This document shows positions 43,060 through 56,329 of a stretch of DNA of 64,000 nucleotides, one piece after another (within the stretch, counting starts at the first letter, position 1; each line of letters starts with the position of its first letter). The notes beneath the pieces were generated by a model, which did not search any database, was not told where the DNA came from, and saw only the letters and a program-made list of their open reading frames with translations. The stretch comes from Adiantum capillus-veneris (taxonomy: Eukaryota; Streptophyta; Polypodiopsida; Polypodiales; Pteridaceae), in assembly GCA_014529385.2 (NCBI GenBank), contig CM043958.1:141588234-141652233 (forward strand), read 5' to 3'. Made by a program: the position numbers and the translations under genes.

Positions 43060-45360
43060 CACTAGTTTAGTACTTGGACACTAAAACACCCTATGGACAT
43101 TATTATATCCTAAAATGTGAGAGCCATTTTTGTTCTCAAAAGCAAGGAAGATTATCACAGCACCTGAATTGGATTAGGATTTTGTTTTGTGGTGACCATG
43201 TGGAAGCCTCACATTGTCCAAAGTGTGGAGAAGAAAGCTACAAAAAGGAGGCAATTGGAAAGAAATAACCACGCAAAGTATTGAAGCATTTTCAGATCAT
43301 ACCATGCATCCAATACATGTTTCAAAGCAAGGAGGTTTCTATGCTCATGTCATGATGGCACCAAACACACCAATCCTCAGATGGAAAGATGAGAATTCCA
43401 ATAGACTCGCCTGCATGACAGCACATCAAAGACATGTGGCCCAACTTCAAGGCACACCCTAGGAACTTGAGTTTTGGGTTTGGCATATATTTTTTCAATC
43501 CCATTGGTATAATTAGATCCACCTCGTGGATCATATGGCCAATGAGGTTGGGCAGCTACAATATACCACCATGGATAGCAATCAAGAAGGGGTCTTTTTT
43601 GTTTTCTTTTCTATTCCCAAGACCACAAAGTGAAAAACATGGATGTGTACCTTGCCCCTCTCATAGAGGAGCTCAAAATTTTATGGCATGGGATCCAAAT
43701 ACATGGCATGTCTACACCAGTTATTGGTAGATGGGATACGCAGATACGTGGGTTTTTTATGCGGACTAGCATGATTATCCAAGCTATCCTAGATGTGCTG
43801 GTGGATTTTGTCATTTGCAAGAGCTGCCATTTTTTATTTACCATCACACTTTTTTCTATCACTTTACATACTTGTGTTATTGTTTTTTTGCAGGCTTGAA
43901 AACATCCGATTATTATGCATGTCCAAAGTGTGGCCCCTCACTTGTGGCTAATTGCATTGAACTTAGGGATGAAAATGTACTCTAATTTTTTATAGCTACC
44001 CTATTGGGCTCACCTCAAGATAAATCATCTCTAAACCCCATGCACATCTTCAAAAATGTTGCTCAAAATATTTGGAATCATTTGATGAAAAAGAGGGATG
44101 GTTAAAATGTGAGGGAGGACTTGCGGTTCATTGGTAGAGACTCTTCTACATGGCCAAGGGAGGGAAAAAGAGGCAATTTGGTATTTCCAAAAGCACGTTG
44201 AATACTGAAAGCCAAAGATGAAAAATTGGTGAAGGCATAGATTGTATCATTTCGGACCCCAACCAGCTACATGCATGTGGTCTTTGAATGGCGCTTTCAC
44301 TCAAACAAAGAAAAAAGGCTTTTACAAATTGTATGGTCTTAAAATGCATGATTGGCACAAATGATGCACGTAAAATTGAAGCATGATTAAATGGATGTTG
44401 TGCATTATACTATATATTTTGTTTCTCGGGGGGTTCACTGTTGAGTACCCCCCTATATAACGTGCATTCGCGGGGTATTAAAAAATCCCCTCTTTTAACA
44501 TGCCTGAATGAATAAAATGACCTCTTATTTTAGTTTTTTTAATTAAATATAAAAACTCCTTATTTTAATGTATCTCTATTAAATTGCCTACATTTTTTGC
44601 ATTTTAATAACCCTCCTTTCGGACTCGCGTTATACATTAACATGATTACATAGTGCACCCCCCCCCGAGTTTTGTTTCAACCCTAAATTTTAATTAAGTG
44701 TGGATAGTTTGTTCTGCCTATTTTCATTAGTGGCTATATTAGGCTTTTAATATTTATTTCATTTTTGAAGTCCTAATTGGGATCGTCTCTTGAGAGAATA
44801 CAAATTGTTGCAATGGAGATCGTGTGCATGATTGAGGCCACATTTCCACGAACCATCCCCACCCTTCAAATGCATCGGTTGTGCACTTCGTAGAAGAAAT
44901 AGCTACTTGCTATGTAGTGCATGTGTAGTGAATGTTTTCTTGAAAGGTTCTTGAAGACTTTGAAGGATTTTGTGCACCAAAGAGCACATCTAGAAGGCAG
45001 CACAATAGAAGGGTGATTAGTCCAAGATCATTTGTATATATTTTAGAGTACCTTAGTAGAGTGGATCCTTCCATGTCGCATCTACGGAGCAATGTGGAAG
45101 AATGTATGGTGTCTCATATACCACAAGGCAAAGCAAATCAATCTACTACGATTCAAAGTATATGGTAAATTGTGAATACATATTTTATAAACAATGTAGA
45201 GGACCGGAAAAAGAGGTTGATTTAATATGCCAAACTAAGGGATCAAAGGAAAGTAGATCGACAAGCATACAAGAGAGCGGCCCATTTAAAAGGAGCAAAG
45301 CAAATCATCTTTCCACCCAACTTTTCTTATCTTTCAAAGGAATGGACCATTGAATGGTAA
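43060..45360 (+). pseudogene. Third CACTA TNP2-like transposase, heavily decayed
   Basis: Scattered frames follow the order of the intact transposase: RILFCGDHVEASHCPKCGEE, a block with YNIPPWIAIKKGSF, MKNMDVYLAPLIEELKILWH, GLKTSDYYACPKCGPSL, LNPMHIFKNVAQNIWNHLMK (around 44,030), a GLKMHDWHK-like stretch (about 44,336), then DUF4218-like VCMIEATFPRTIPTLQMH (around 44,820) and IFPPNFSYLSKEWTIEW near 45,350. Stops and frame shifts are frequent. It is much more divergent from CACTA-1 and -2 than they are from each other, so it is a separate lineage. A MITE splits it at 44,425-44,669. Its terminal repeats were not found. Confidence 0.8.
44425..44669. mobile_element. hAT-type MITE, 245 bp, with perfect 8-bp target duplication
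   Basis: The termini CTCGGGGGGTTCACT and, in reverse complement, CTCGGGGGGGGGTGCACT form TIRs. They are flanked by an exact 8-mer TTTTGTTT at 44,417-44,424 and 44,670-44,677. It lies between two conserved blocks of the decayed TNP2 gene, which confirms it is an insertion. An 8-bp duplication is typical of hAT elements. Confidence 0.85.
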
Positions 45361-46301
45361 TTACATGATGAGATCCAATGTAAAGAAAGCAAGAATGGTG
45401 CACCAATTTCTTTAGAATAATGGGAGTACGCAAGAGGAAGTCTACCAAGGATAAACTTGTGAAATTTCTCTATCCTACATGCGGATTAATAGTTGCTTTA
45501 TTGAGTGTTTTTGTCCCCTGATAGTTCACATCGTATTATAATGCTATGTGGTCATGTGGAAGCTTTCCCAATTAAAAATAAAATGCTACATTGTATATAT
45601 ACTACCTAGCTTGACTTCTATGCTTAGTACTATAGTAAAGGTAGTATCAACTACAAATAATAAGAGAGTACACTATGGCCCAAGGCCACCAATTAGTGCA
45701 AATAGGCCAGTGGAGGGATTTACAAAGGGCTTGGTAATTGAATTCTACTAGCAACTTTATTTCAACACCGCAAAAATTCTTACCCTCAATCAAGTACTCT
45801 TGTGCTAAATTTTAAAGAAGGATTTCTCTTTTCCTAGAGACTAATCGCACAAGTACAATGTAACATTCTTCACACTAGCATTACTCATACATAGAATTTT
45901 CCCAAAGCAGGCTCCAATTTTTTATGCTCTCCTCTTGAAGTGCACCATATACATCTCGACCCAAAATGGACTAAATGCACCTTTGTTGGAAATATGTATT
46001 TGCTTAAAGGTGCATATCCCACTTATGATCGCATCACCAAAGTGATCAATCATTTTAGTGGTATCTAGGATTTAAAATCTAAAATTGATGGTCTCATGGC
46101 TAGGATGAAAGAATAAGTAAAAATGCCTCTCAAAACTAGAAAATAATAATAGAATAAAAGGCTCATGTCCTATAATTAGCCTATGGGAGATAATTGTAAC
46201 CTTCAAGATGACTAAAAGCATGTCCATGAGGAGATAATTTTCAACAATATTTATCAAGCACCAACGTTGAGAAGTCTTGCTATTTGGAACTCTCATTTTA
46301 C

Positions 46302-46391
46302 CAACAAGTTTGGCCCTTTAATTAGTGGTCTACTTAACCCTACCATCAACAAGTTTGGCCCTTTAATTAGTGGTCTACTTAACCCTACCAT
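46302..46391. repeat. 45-bp tandem duplication
   Basis: 46,302-46,346 and 46,347-46,391 are identical by eye and begin CAACAAGTTTGGCCC. The unit length is a multiple of three, but the frame through it (46,267-46,449) is not recognisable. Confidence 0.95.
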
Positions 46392-47801
46392 CAATGTCAT
46401 AAAATCTAATATCTATCTATTCCAAAAAGACTTTCTCATATTTAACTAACCATTCAATATGGGGGAGATGAATGGGAACAAGAGGTAGAATATAGACATG
46501 TGCATATAATGGAGCTTAAAAGACCTTAGGGTTAGCTTCATTAAAGACCTTCAAAGGTTAGTGTTAAAAGTCCTTAGATCTAGGACCTTAAGCAAATTGG
46601 GACTTGCCTTGAGAAGGGAACCCTACCCAAGCTTGAGGTGCTTGTCGTGCTTGTTGACTAAGGTGCTTAAGGTGTTTGTGGGAACCTTGCCGAATGACTA
46701 GGTTCTTGAAGTGTCCAATTCAAACATAATCTCTCAAGAGGCATAAAAGATTGTCATGCTTAAATGACGAAGGTGCTTGAAGTGTTCAATTCAAGCATGA
46801 TCTCTTAAGATGCATAAAAGACACATGTCAAGATCCTCCCCGTTTTTTCCTCATGATGTACTTGAATCCTATTGGATAGGCTTTAAAGGGGTCCAATGAG
46901 AATTTAAAGGCATTTAAATAATTAATTAATCTCTTTCTCTCAAAGAGGGAAAAGAGGACACTTGTCCAAATGATATAATTAAATAATAAAAGAGAGAGAG
47001 AGAGGGGGGGGGGGGGGAGTCGACCAAGCATGAGAGGGGGGCTGATTTGGGCATCCTTATTCTCATTCTTATATACACACACTTTGATGGTGTGAAGCAA
47101 ATAAATCCATCTTCTTCTCCAAGCTTGAGAAGTTGAGATCCTACACCAACAACTCTTGGCTATGGAATCCAAATCCAACCAACAACCAAGCTTCAAAGGC
47201 ATGCTCATCTTCTCTACCATCTATATTACTATGCTAAGCTAAGCTACAAGAGTAATTTTTTTGTGAGGAAGGTACTTCTTTCTCGTATGTTACTTCTTCT
47301 TCCAAATCCCTACCCTCATTCCCTGCTAGCTCTCTCCACCTTTGAAGGTGTTTGACGTCTTGGGACTGAGACCAGGGACAAGTTAATGCTTTCATAAAAC
47401 TGATTATGGGCATAGTTTCGATGCATGAAGCTTTCCATCTTCATTGCATCGATTAGGTCTTAAGGAACACAAAGCTTGTATTGTACCAAGTCTCCCATTA
47501 AGGGAGAACCTATAATACAAAAGCCTTTTGGAGGGGGGATCGGCTCCAAGTAAATCAGGTCCTCAACTATTGTCAACTTCTCTAATTCTCTCTCTTTCAA
47601 AGTATTGTTCATGCCAAGCTAATTAGGTATAATGAATATGTTGCTATCCATCATCAAGCCTTCTCTTTATGCTCTTGAAAAATTCTCTTTAAAAAAATCA
47701 CTATAGTTATTTTAATTCCGCTACTTTCCATGTTACAAGTCCAATTCCATCACAATTAATGTTGCATTCCATCACAACAAGGAATGCTTTCTTAGATCAT
47801 G

Positions 47802-47804
<3 letters not shown>

Positions 47805-47840
<36 letters not shown>
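47805..47840. repeat. (GT)n microsatellite
   Basis: About 35 bases of GT, not associated with any gene. Confidence 0.95.
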
Positions 47841-47843
<3 letters not shown>

Positions 47844-49854
47844 TTTGAATTCAAAATCCCCTTTGACAATCAAGCTATATAATTAAATTATGCTACATAT
47901 CAAAAGTTCAAAACATTTGAAAACCATGAGGAAAAAACTTAATTTGTTATTCATAAAAAATTTAATACAGATGAAATGTGTGGCGATGGATCTTCAATGG
48001 AACAAGGTTGAAGTTTGTACCTGCCACCTTCCGACAAGATAGATGTATTATAACATGCTCCAAAATTGTGGAAAGACATGTACAGGGCTACCTCAACCGC
48101 TTGTGATCATTGTTGATCCGAGAAAAAAATACCTCTCACACTCAAGTGTAGATACATTGCTGCTTATTCACGATAGTGTATATGGTCTAGTCCTAGATGA
48201 AGGTATTTTGCTTGTATTGTGACTAGCTATGAAATAATTTTGCTCCTGGTTGACACCTTCTAATTCCATTTTCTTGTTCATAGCTGCTAGCTTAGCCAAG
48301 TCTGTGCAGGGATGCATTCTAGCTCTGCATTTGTAATAAGTGATATCCGTGGTTAAAGCCTTTTCTAAAAACACACATCTATTCATGAGATATTGGTGAT
48401 GAATGTAAGGTTTTAAGTTAAGGTAACATTTGCATAGGCTATTTATTACAAATAATTTCAAGAAAAGTTAAAGTAAGCATACCTCTAGAGCACTTGTTGT
48501 CACACATGGTGATGATTCAATCCTCTGCATCTTTACTCTGCCAATAATTAGCAAGCACTATTTAACATACAAGATCTTGTTCCCTATGTTGAAGGCCAAT
48601 TGTTGGTAAGACCAGTCCTTCTAAGTACACCTCTTAATGATGCGGCTAATGATCCCAAACATGGAACGTTTACTAAACCTGTCAAAATTTTACCAGCATT
48701 TCATCTTTTTTACCAATAATTACAAAAAAACCAATAAATGTACTCTTAATACAAGCAATCAATGTTGTCTTTCCACATACGTTTCTATATAACAAAATCT
48801 AGCAAAAACAATTTTTTCTAGCCTTCCTTTTGTTTGACTAATGCTTTTTCAAAAACACCAGAATCAACGTCCTTAAGTGTTTTTTAGAAAAACCACCAGC
48901 ATCACATTTGTTGTTCTGATGTATTTTTTAAAAAACCAAAAACAACATTTACAAAAAATACAACCAGTTTGATGAGATGGTTATTTGAGAAATCATTTTC
49001 AATACAGCCCATCATTCAACTAAAAGTCTATTGGTTAGCATCCATTATGAATTGTTAACCTTATCTCAATAGGTGGTTATCATTATCCCCCAAAAAAGTA
49101 AAATTTTCAGCCAAGATAGATTATATCAATTGTTATCCATGTCCAACTTACAACTTTTTTAACTTAAAACAAATGTTCAAAGTGTATATGTATTCCAGTT
49201 TTGTAAAGTACAAGGTGTGTGTTTTTTACGTTCATTTTAATCCTTTGTAAAAAGGTCATTTATCCTTTTGAATTATGGCAATAGTTATATGTAAGGTTTT
49301 TATATAGCCCTATTTTTATTAGACCTTAAATAGATATTAACATACATATCATTTTGATCAAAAGGCCACCACCCCTTTTGATCCAAGTATCCTAATACCA
49401 TTTATAAGCCCAAAGATATTTTGTACTTATATCTCAGCCATGTAACACCATAAATTTTTTGCAAGGTTGTCATGCTCTTTCTTAATGTAGCGATTTAAAC
49501 AACTCTTCTAGATCAACCAAGTGTATACGGTATCCCACTTACTGCCTCTATCCAAAAGGCCATCAGGCATACCACAGTAGTCTATACTTCATCATTAGAC
49601 ACGTCCCTAAGATAAACCATATATGTCTTTTGTTTGGTTTAGGTATCAAGCTCAGCTAAACATATCAAGCCAAAATAAATCACCCATACTAGATTGAATA
49701 AGAGGTATCAAAATCTCAAGAAATAGAGATTATACCAACAAGCATACTATTGCCAGGCCTAATTTGAAAAAAACATAAAAAAATATAGTATGATCAAAAC
49801 CCTAGTGAGTAGTACAATAACCCAAAGACGGCATCATCATTATGCTAGCAGCAT

Positions 49855-51819
49855 TGTCGAGAAGTTTGTGATCTTGCTAGGAAAGCACCAGGATTTTGAC
49901 TGTGAGAGTTTATGAGAGAACTGCAAAACTATATGAAGGATTTGTACCATAGATACCATGAAGTCTAGGGTTTGGAAGGAAATGCAATCAAAGAATCCCT
50001 ACTCTTTCTCTCTTGCACTCACACACACAAAGAAAGAACACAAAAGAGCATATCAAAACAACACAAAGATGAAAACATCAAGGCTATGGTCGTATCGTAT
50101 CATCGGTAATATGAAAGGGTTAATAGGTGAGTTAATGGCGTTCAATCGTTGCCGACCAAACAGGCTACAAACTGTTCTTTGGAATTGTAACTTTATGCTT
50201 ACTATAATATATATGTTTTGTCTAGTGGATGGGATTAATTCTCTATACAAATCCTCTTGGTTCATAGCAACATAACTACACTTATGTCACAAGAAAAGTT
50301 ATAATCTATAAGGGGTAGTATGATGGGATCCAATGAAAGAATTATTTCATTGAGATTTTTTAGGCCAAAGAGAAATACTACACGTTGTTGAAAGTGTATT
50401 TTTTTACTGATCCATACGTTAATTGTAATAGATCTCACAAAGTGGAAGCGATAGAAATTCACATTGTGTGGATTATTCATCTAAGATATTTCTAGTATAT
50501 GCAAAATGTAGATATGAGAGAAGTGAAGAAAAGAGAATTTTCCCTCCCAAGCCTTATTCTTGCCCATAGGCAATAAGGATACTGTAGGGAGAGATGTACT
50601 TGTAGCAAGGAGAACCTAGAATTTTAGAGAAAATAACTTTCTAAGAGTGTGAAAGATAGGTTTGGTTAGGGAGGGAGATGAAATTAGAGATGAAAAAGAA
50701 AACAAAAGAAACCAACAAAATATTAAAGTAAAACACATCTTACTTGAAATCCTTCGGGAGTTATTCACCATTTTGATGGAGAGAGAAGAAGAGGGAAGAC
50801 TTAAATCCTTTATTGATGCACCAAGTTCAAGACCTTCTTTGATTAGAGTTAATCTTCCAAGGATAGCTTACAAGATTGACTAGTCTTCCTCTAGGAGCAA
50901 GTGTAGGCTTAGGCTTATGTTTATGGCTAAGTACAAGTAGGCATCAATCCTCTCACTCCCTCATGATTGGTTTTCAAGAAAGAAGATGTCCCCTTTTATA
51001 GGTGAAGGGAACCCCCAAAGGTTACACAAGAAAGAGAAGAGCCAATGTGAACAGGGACTGGCAAAGTTTGAAATGGGTTGTCCTTGCATGATGTGGGCAA
51101 ACTGAGGTCCACCATTTTGATCATATCTCCTCAACCATGGCTTCAAATATACAAGTAAAAATAGGGATAAAATATTAATCTCATAAGGTACAACCCCCAT
51201 TTTATATACTTTTACCAATTCTGATTGAAACCTTGTGTTAAAAATTCATCAAAATAGGGTACATTTCTAGTAGCAAAGTCTTCTTGTGTTTTTCTTAGCC
51301 TATACTTTTATTTGATTTCAACGGACACCTCATGCAATATGAAAGCTTGACATTTCTCCTTAACAAGGTTTTGTAAGCATCCTTACAATAATGCATTAAA
51401 ATAGGTGTATCTTTGAAAATCATGCAAGCTAGTGTCCCAATACGATTTGGTTCCTTCCTGCTGGCTATTAAAAAGAAATATAAGAAAAATATATAGTATA
51501 TATATATATATTGAAAGATACCCTAGATATAGAATCTATTTAGGGTGTGAGATGATAATGAGATAATAAAAATAAATAACCAATGCTTTTTGCCTCCAAG
51601 TTAAAGAGGCGGAGCTATTGACGTTTTTTCCCATAGTACTTTCTAGAGGTAAAGTAAGAACGTGTTACCCTTGAGATAAATAATAGGATGAGATAGAAAG
51701 CTTGTTATTATACTTAGATATGCATATTTACATTATAGAAAATATACTTATGTATCTAGAAAGTTATAAGATAGATCTTGTAGCATTCGTTCCCACTATA
51801 TACGTGTCACATCACGACA
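49855..51819 (-). repeat. 3' LTR of gypsy copy B
   Basis: 1,965 bp. On the minus strand it starts TGTCGTGATGTGACA and ends ...CTTCTCGACA, the TG...CA form. It matches the 5' LTR at 57,824-59,797 (1,974 bp). Confidence 0.85.
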
Positions 51820-51830
51820 TCCACCCCTCT
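51820..51830 (-). other. Polypurine tract
   Basis: The minus strand reads AGAGGGGTGGA directly before the 3' LTR's TGTCG, the expected plus-strand priming site. It fixes the inner edge of the LTR. Confidence 0.7.
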
Positions 51831-52449
51831 AAACTTGCACATCCTCTGGTATGTGCCACATATGAATTTTTGTAGTTTCAACTCCCTTGTAGATCCTCTA
51901 TGATTTCATCTTCATTGATAGCTTCCAACACTTCATCTTCACTTTGATCTTCACTTGTGTCTTGTTCTTCCCCTTCCTCAACATCTTCTGGATCAGCGAC
52001 TTCTCTTCTCTTAAACATTTTGATCCTTTTCCTACAATGGGAACCTTACTTCTATACCATGTAGTTCAGACAAGTTGTAAGTAGCATTTTCATGCACATG
52101 CTTCACAACATACGGTCCAAACCATATTTTTGAGAACTCGTGCATAATTGTGTGCTGGTTATCAAGGCTACTATCATACACTAAAACCCAGTCACCTTTG
52201 TCAATTGATTTGCTCCTGAGCTAATGTCGCTTATCAAAGTGATTTTTTTTCTTCAACCCGGAATTTGTTAGTCGCTTTTTTGCAACCTCAATGTCTCCAG
52301 GCTTTCTCTCTAGCTACCTTATATGCAATGCGAGGAGATCTTCCTTGTTAACACGAAGGCTACGTGAGCTTGAGTTACTTTTGTGGCTATAAGCAACTTT
52401 TTTGTAAATTCTTGTTCTCATGGACCACAAAAAACCTCACCAAAAAGCT

Positions 52450-53400
52450 TTCAGGGATTTGTTCTCAAGGCATATAGGGAGCTGAAAAATAGAAATAAAT
52501 AATTTCTCGTAAAATTATTATTTTTTAAGAGCCATCTTTTAAGTACAATCGAACAAAACTCACTCAAAAGTTTTGATATCCCATGTAGATCCCTTAAAAA
52601 CCTTGAAAGCACATTGAAACTTTTTTGAAAAAATATGTGGATATATATACACTGAGAATATATGCATGTACTATTTTTAAAAAAAAAATATCGACTTGTT
52701 TTAGGCCTCAAAAATGTGTATGCTATTAAATTTAAAAGCCAATTTTGTGTCTTCTTACTATTTAAGAAAATTAAATTTTTTAATTTTACAGTTTTTGAGA
52801 TAAATGGTATACTAGAATTTTCCTCTATGTCAGAGGATCTCAACAGTATCCCATAATCATGGTTTCTTGAGAAAAAGACAGTCATAGAACCAATTTTATA
52901 GAATGAGGTGTCAAGCCACTTAAGTGGCTCAAACACAACCCTAGTGTTAAGCCCATCTTGCCAAGGTAGTACATTCCATGTGGGAATTGTATCTTCAACC
53001 GACATCACTGGCTTTTGACCATATATCAGCTCCACAAGAATATAGCGAGTTACTGAGCTATGTGTTGTACGATCAGCCCATAAAGCATATGGCAACAGTT
53101 TTGGCCACTCACCAACTCTTCCTTTGCAAGCCTTGGCCAAAGCTTTGATGATAGGAGGATGCCCTCTTTCACTCTTTCCATTGCCTTCAGGGTTGTAAGC
53201 TGTAGTAAGAGAAAGCTTGATTCCCAATCTAGAAAGAACTCCCTTGCTTCCACAGCATCCAGTTCACCTCTGTCTACAGTGATCTTTCCCACACAACCAT
53301 AACGACAAATCTCCTCATCAAGAATAAATTTGCATACAGCTTCTGTGGTTTTTGCTCTTAATGCTTGCCCTTCAACCTGGTTAGTTAGGTCTTCTCATGC
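52450..53400 (-). pseudogene. Integrase of gypsy copy B, broken
   Basis: The minus strand contains GIKLSLTTAYNPEGNGKSER, the end of the integrase core; the E of KSER is the third acid of the DDE triad. Upstream the frame is shifted (53,050-53,292), and the zinc-binding N-terminal part near 53,600 is not in any long frame. Below about 52,900 the open frame continues as AT-rich sequence that is not integrase-like, so 3' pol is damaged or replaced. 51,831-52,449 holds only degenerate pol-end sequence. Confidence 0.8.
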
Positions 53401-53777
53401 AAGAACTAATTATCTCATCTACCAGAGTCCTTAAAGTATTGTGACTAGATCCATAACCCATTTATACCACAACCCATTTATAGTGCACGGCTAATGGATA
53501 TATAGGGTGCAATCCATCACAATGTCAAACATTTGAATACATTTGACAAGTTACACATGACTCTACAAATTGATATACATCTTTATACATACCCTTTCAC
53601 CAGTATTTTTCTTTCAGCTTGGAGAAGGTTGCCCACACACCCCTATGTCCACTCCATAGACTCTCATGAAACTCTTGCATGAGCTTTACTTTAGTCTCTT
53701 TTTTACATATAACCCTTTGTCGTGTAGCACCGAGGTAACACCCTTTTGTTTAGGATGCTTCCACAAGTATCCATCTT

Positions 53778-55276
53778 TCAAAAAGTATCCATATGCTTTC
53801 TGTGTATCCTCTTGAATTCTTGTTCAGACCAATCATCCTGTTTTGTTAGATTACTCAAGTAGCTTCCAATAAGAAGCCAATCACCCTCATAAATCTCTTT
53901 CAAGAACAATTCAAGTGGATTCGTCCTGTAGACATTGTTACCTTTGGCATGAGAAATAGAATAGAACTTTGTGCCCATATCATCTCCCTCATCAACCATA
54001 TGTGACTCATCTTCATATCTTGCCCATGATAGTATATCTGCCATTGTATTGTTTTTACCTACAATGTGCTTAAACTCGAGATTTAAGGACTTAATGTAGG
54101 CAATCCATCGCAACATAGCAATGGCTGGCGTTGAGCAGCTTGTAATCATCCCAAGAAGTGGTAGACATTCTGTTTCTACAACCACATATGTACCAATGAG
54201 GTACTCTTTCCCATTTTTCAAGGCTATAACCATATCACATAAGTCTCTCTTTATTTGTGGATAGTTTCTTTGGCGAGCACTCAGTACCTTTGCTCCAAAT
54301 CTCACCACATACATCTGTCCTTCTTCATCATCTTGCTCTATTTCCCATCCAATTCCTATAGGACTGGTGTCTACTATCACAATTACTAGCCTTTTACACT
54401 CCTAGTCTACCTTTCTTAAAGTTGGTGTTGATTGGAGCAACTCCTTTAGATTTTTCATGGCTTTTACATGTGCTTCGATCCATTTAAACTTTTGATTTTT
54501 TCTAAGAAATTGATAAAAAGGATCAGCTACATGTGCATAATGTGGAATCCAAATAACATAAAAGACACATGCTCTCAAAAACCTTCTATCCTTAGTGATG
54601 CTAGTGCATGTTTCTTTCATTCTTTGGATGGCAGCTACCTTTGTTGGACAAGGTTTCCTACCATATGGCCCACATATGTTCCCACAATGAGCACTTCAAT
54701 GACACCAAACATAGACTTTTTCCTAAAAAAGTAAGATTCACTTCTTCCAACCTAGACAAAATTTTATCACAATCATTTATGTGATTTACCACAAACCTAT
54801 GACATCCCTTGAGATCCAAACCTTCATCTTCCTCACTTTCTTCACATTTTTTGATAGGCACATCATCAATGAAAGGCATTGCGATTTGAGGAATAAAGTC
54901 ACATAAGACCTTATTCATCCCATTCATCATATGTGAAACCAAGTTGGTTGCTCCCTGTGGCAAGGTACACATTCTTACCAAACCTAAACGTGTCATCATG
55001 GTTGTCAAGTCTACTTTCTATTGCAAGGTAAAATTGATCATACCCTAAGTAGAGGTCCCCCATTGAGTAGATTGCCCTCCTTGCAAACACCTCTGCAAAC
55101 TCGTCCACAATTGGACGTGTACCTACATTTCTATATGTCGCCTTGTTCACTGGTTGTATATCTACAAAGGAAACTTTCTCAAACACACCAAAAACATTTT
55201 CATTGTGCTCAAGTGATCCATTTTTTGCGAATTCTTTTTGCACATTACGTACATATTTTCTCTCATAACTCTTCAA
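53778..55276 (-). pseudogene. Reverse transcriptase and RNase H of gypsy copy B, broken
   Basis: The RT palm start is at 55,276-54,911 (RPIVDEFAEVFARRAIYSMG, DLYLGYDQF). The RT active-site half is at 55,008-54,658 in another frame (GLVRMCTLPQGATNLVSHMM; PFIDDVPIK is the YxDD-like site). The RT thumb/connection is at 54,620-54,402, and RNase H at 54,380-53,778 (MIVDTSPIGIGWEIEQDDEE; TECLPLLGMI; HIVGKNNTMADILSWARYED). At least three frame changes or stops separate these parts. Confidence 0.88.
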
Positions 55277-55607
55277 ATTTTCAAATTTTCAAACTTTGTA
55301 AAACATATTGATCCATGTTTTGTTACCTGTGAGTTTGCAAAAGAGTGTTTTCCTATCCCTGGATCAGGCAAGAACCTTCCTTGTTTTGTACCAATGTAGT
55401 CCCCTTTCACAATGGTACTCTCCCAAACCCCATCATCTCTTTGTGGTCATGAAACTCCTTACTTACCTTTGGCAAATGGTGCTCTCAAATATTGTCCCTA
55501 TTTCTTGCATGGTTCACACACACAGTAAGAAATTGAATAGCACGCTTTCCATCTTTGCTTCTTATTCTAGCATATGTTGAACCATCATCCATTGCCTTTG
55601 TTTCCAT

Positions 55608-56250
55608 TCAAACTCGTACAATGTAGGTTTGCCCAAGGATAAGATGATAGGAAGATGTGTCTTGTACAAAGAGGTTTTGGTCAATTTTCACATCACCTAT
55701 TGTTACCTTCACAACTGGGCATGCTGCATACAATTCACCAAATGAGTTGTTTGCCACTTTCACCATCCAACCATGATCTGTGTCCACATCGACAATTTTC
55801 ACTTGTTGTAGAGACTCTTTGACATTATATTTATTTTTTAACCATGGTCAATTAAGGCAACAAATGGCTCTTCAAGATCACCTACCTTGACCAAAGTTTC
55901 TGTAGTAGCCCGCCCCCGATGACATCATGAATAGTGGCTCCTAGGAATGGCATCGGCTTCTTCATCGTCATTTGAAAAATGCACTTGCTTCACTCTTCTA
56001 GTGGACTGATAGCATCCTACCACACATTTTCCATCCTCCTTATCTTGCCACTACATCCCTTGCGTCTTCAAGGTTTCATCTTCAGCTTGTGGACGAGCAA
56101 GCTCAACAAGATTTTGCCTTTTTTTTTTAGGATGTCAATGATCTCCTCATGGAATTCATGCTTTGCAATCTCTAGGACTTCTCCCATAGTAAAGTCAATC
56201 TTGCTATTCAAAATCCTATCCTCCAAGACTTTCTTTAAATCTATAGCCAC
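55608..56250 (-). pseudogene. Protease and gag-pol junction region of gypsy copy B, broken
   Basis: 56,250-56,068 encodes a segment (ILNSKIDFTMGEVLEIAKHE) found ahead of the protease in plant gypsy polyproteins. 55,802-55,608 encodes the second half of the retropepsin (GWMVKVANNSFGELYAACPV, YHLILGQTYI, with the conserved ILG). The D-S/T-G active-site half is not in a readable frame. Confidence 0.75.
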
Positions 56251-56329
56251 CTCAATATCAGATTGTAGTTTATAAGTTGGGCCATTGACTTACCTTTTGT
56301 TAACTCTCTCTTCTTTCCTATTGTAGACT

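Larger units (their letters stand above)
45361..49854. other. Intergenic region, no gene seen
   Basis: AT-rich. Contains a 45-bp tandem duplication (46,302-46,391), a G run near 47,005-47,018 after a short (GA)n tract, and a (GT)n tract at 47,805-47,840. No frame has recognisable domains. Confidence 0.5.

Noticed and set aside
52451-53000. The lower half of the 258-residue frame as a C-terminal integrase or envelope domain
   Set aside because: It is AT-rich, Phe/Lys/Asn-rich and carries no conserved integrase C-terminal motifs; it is probably random open sequence.
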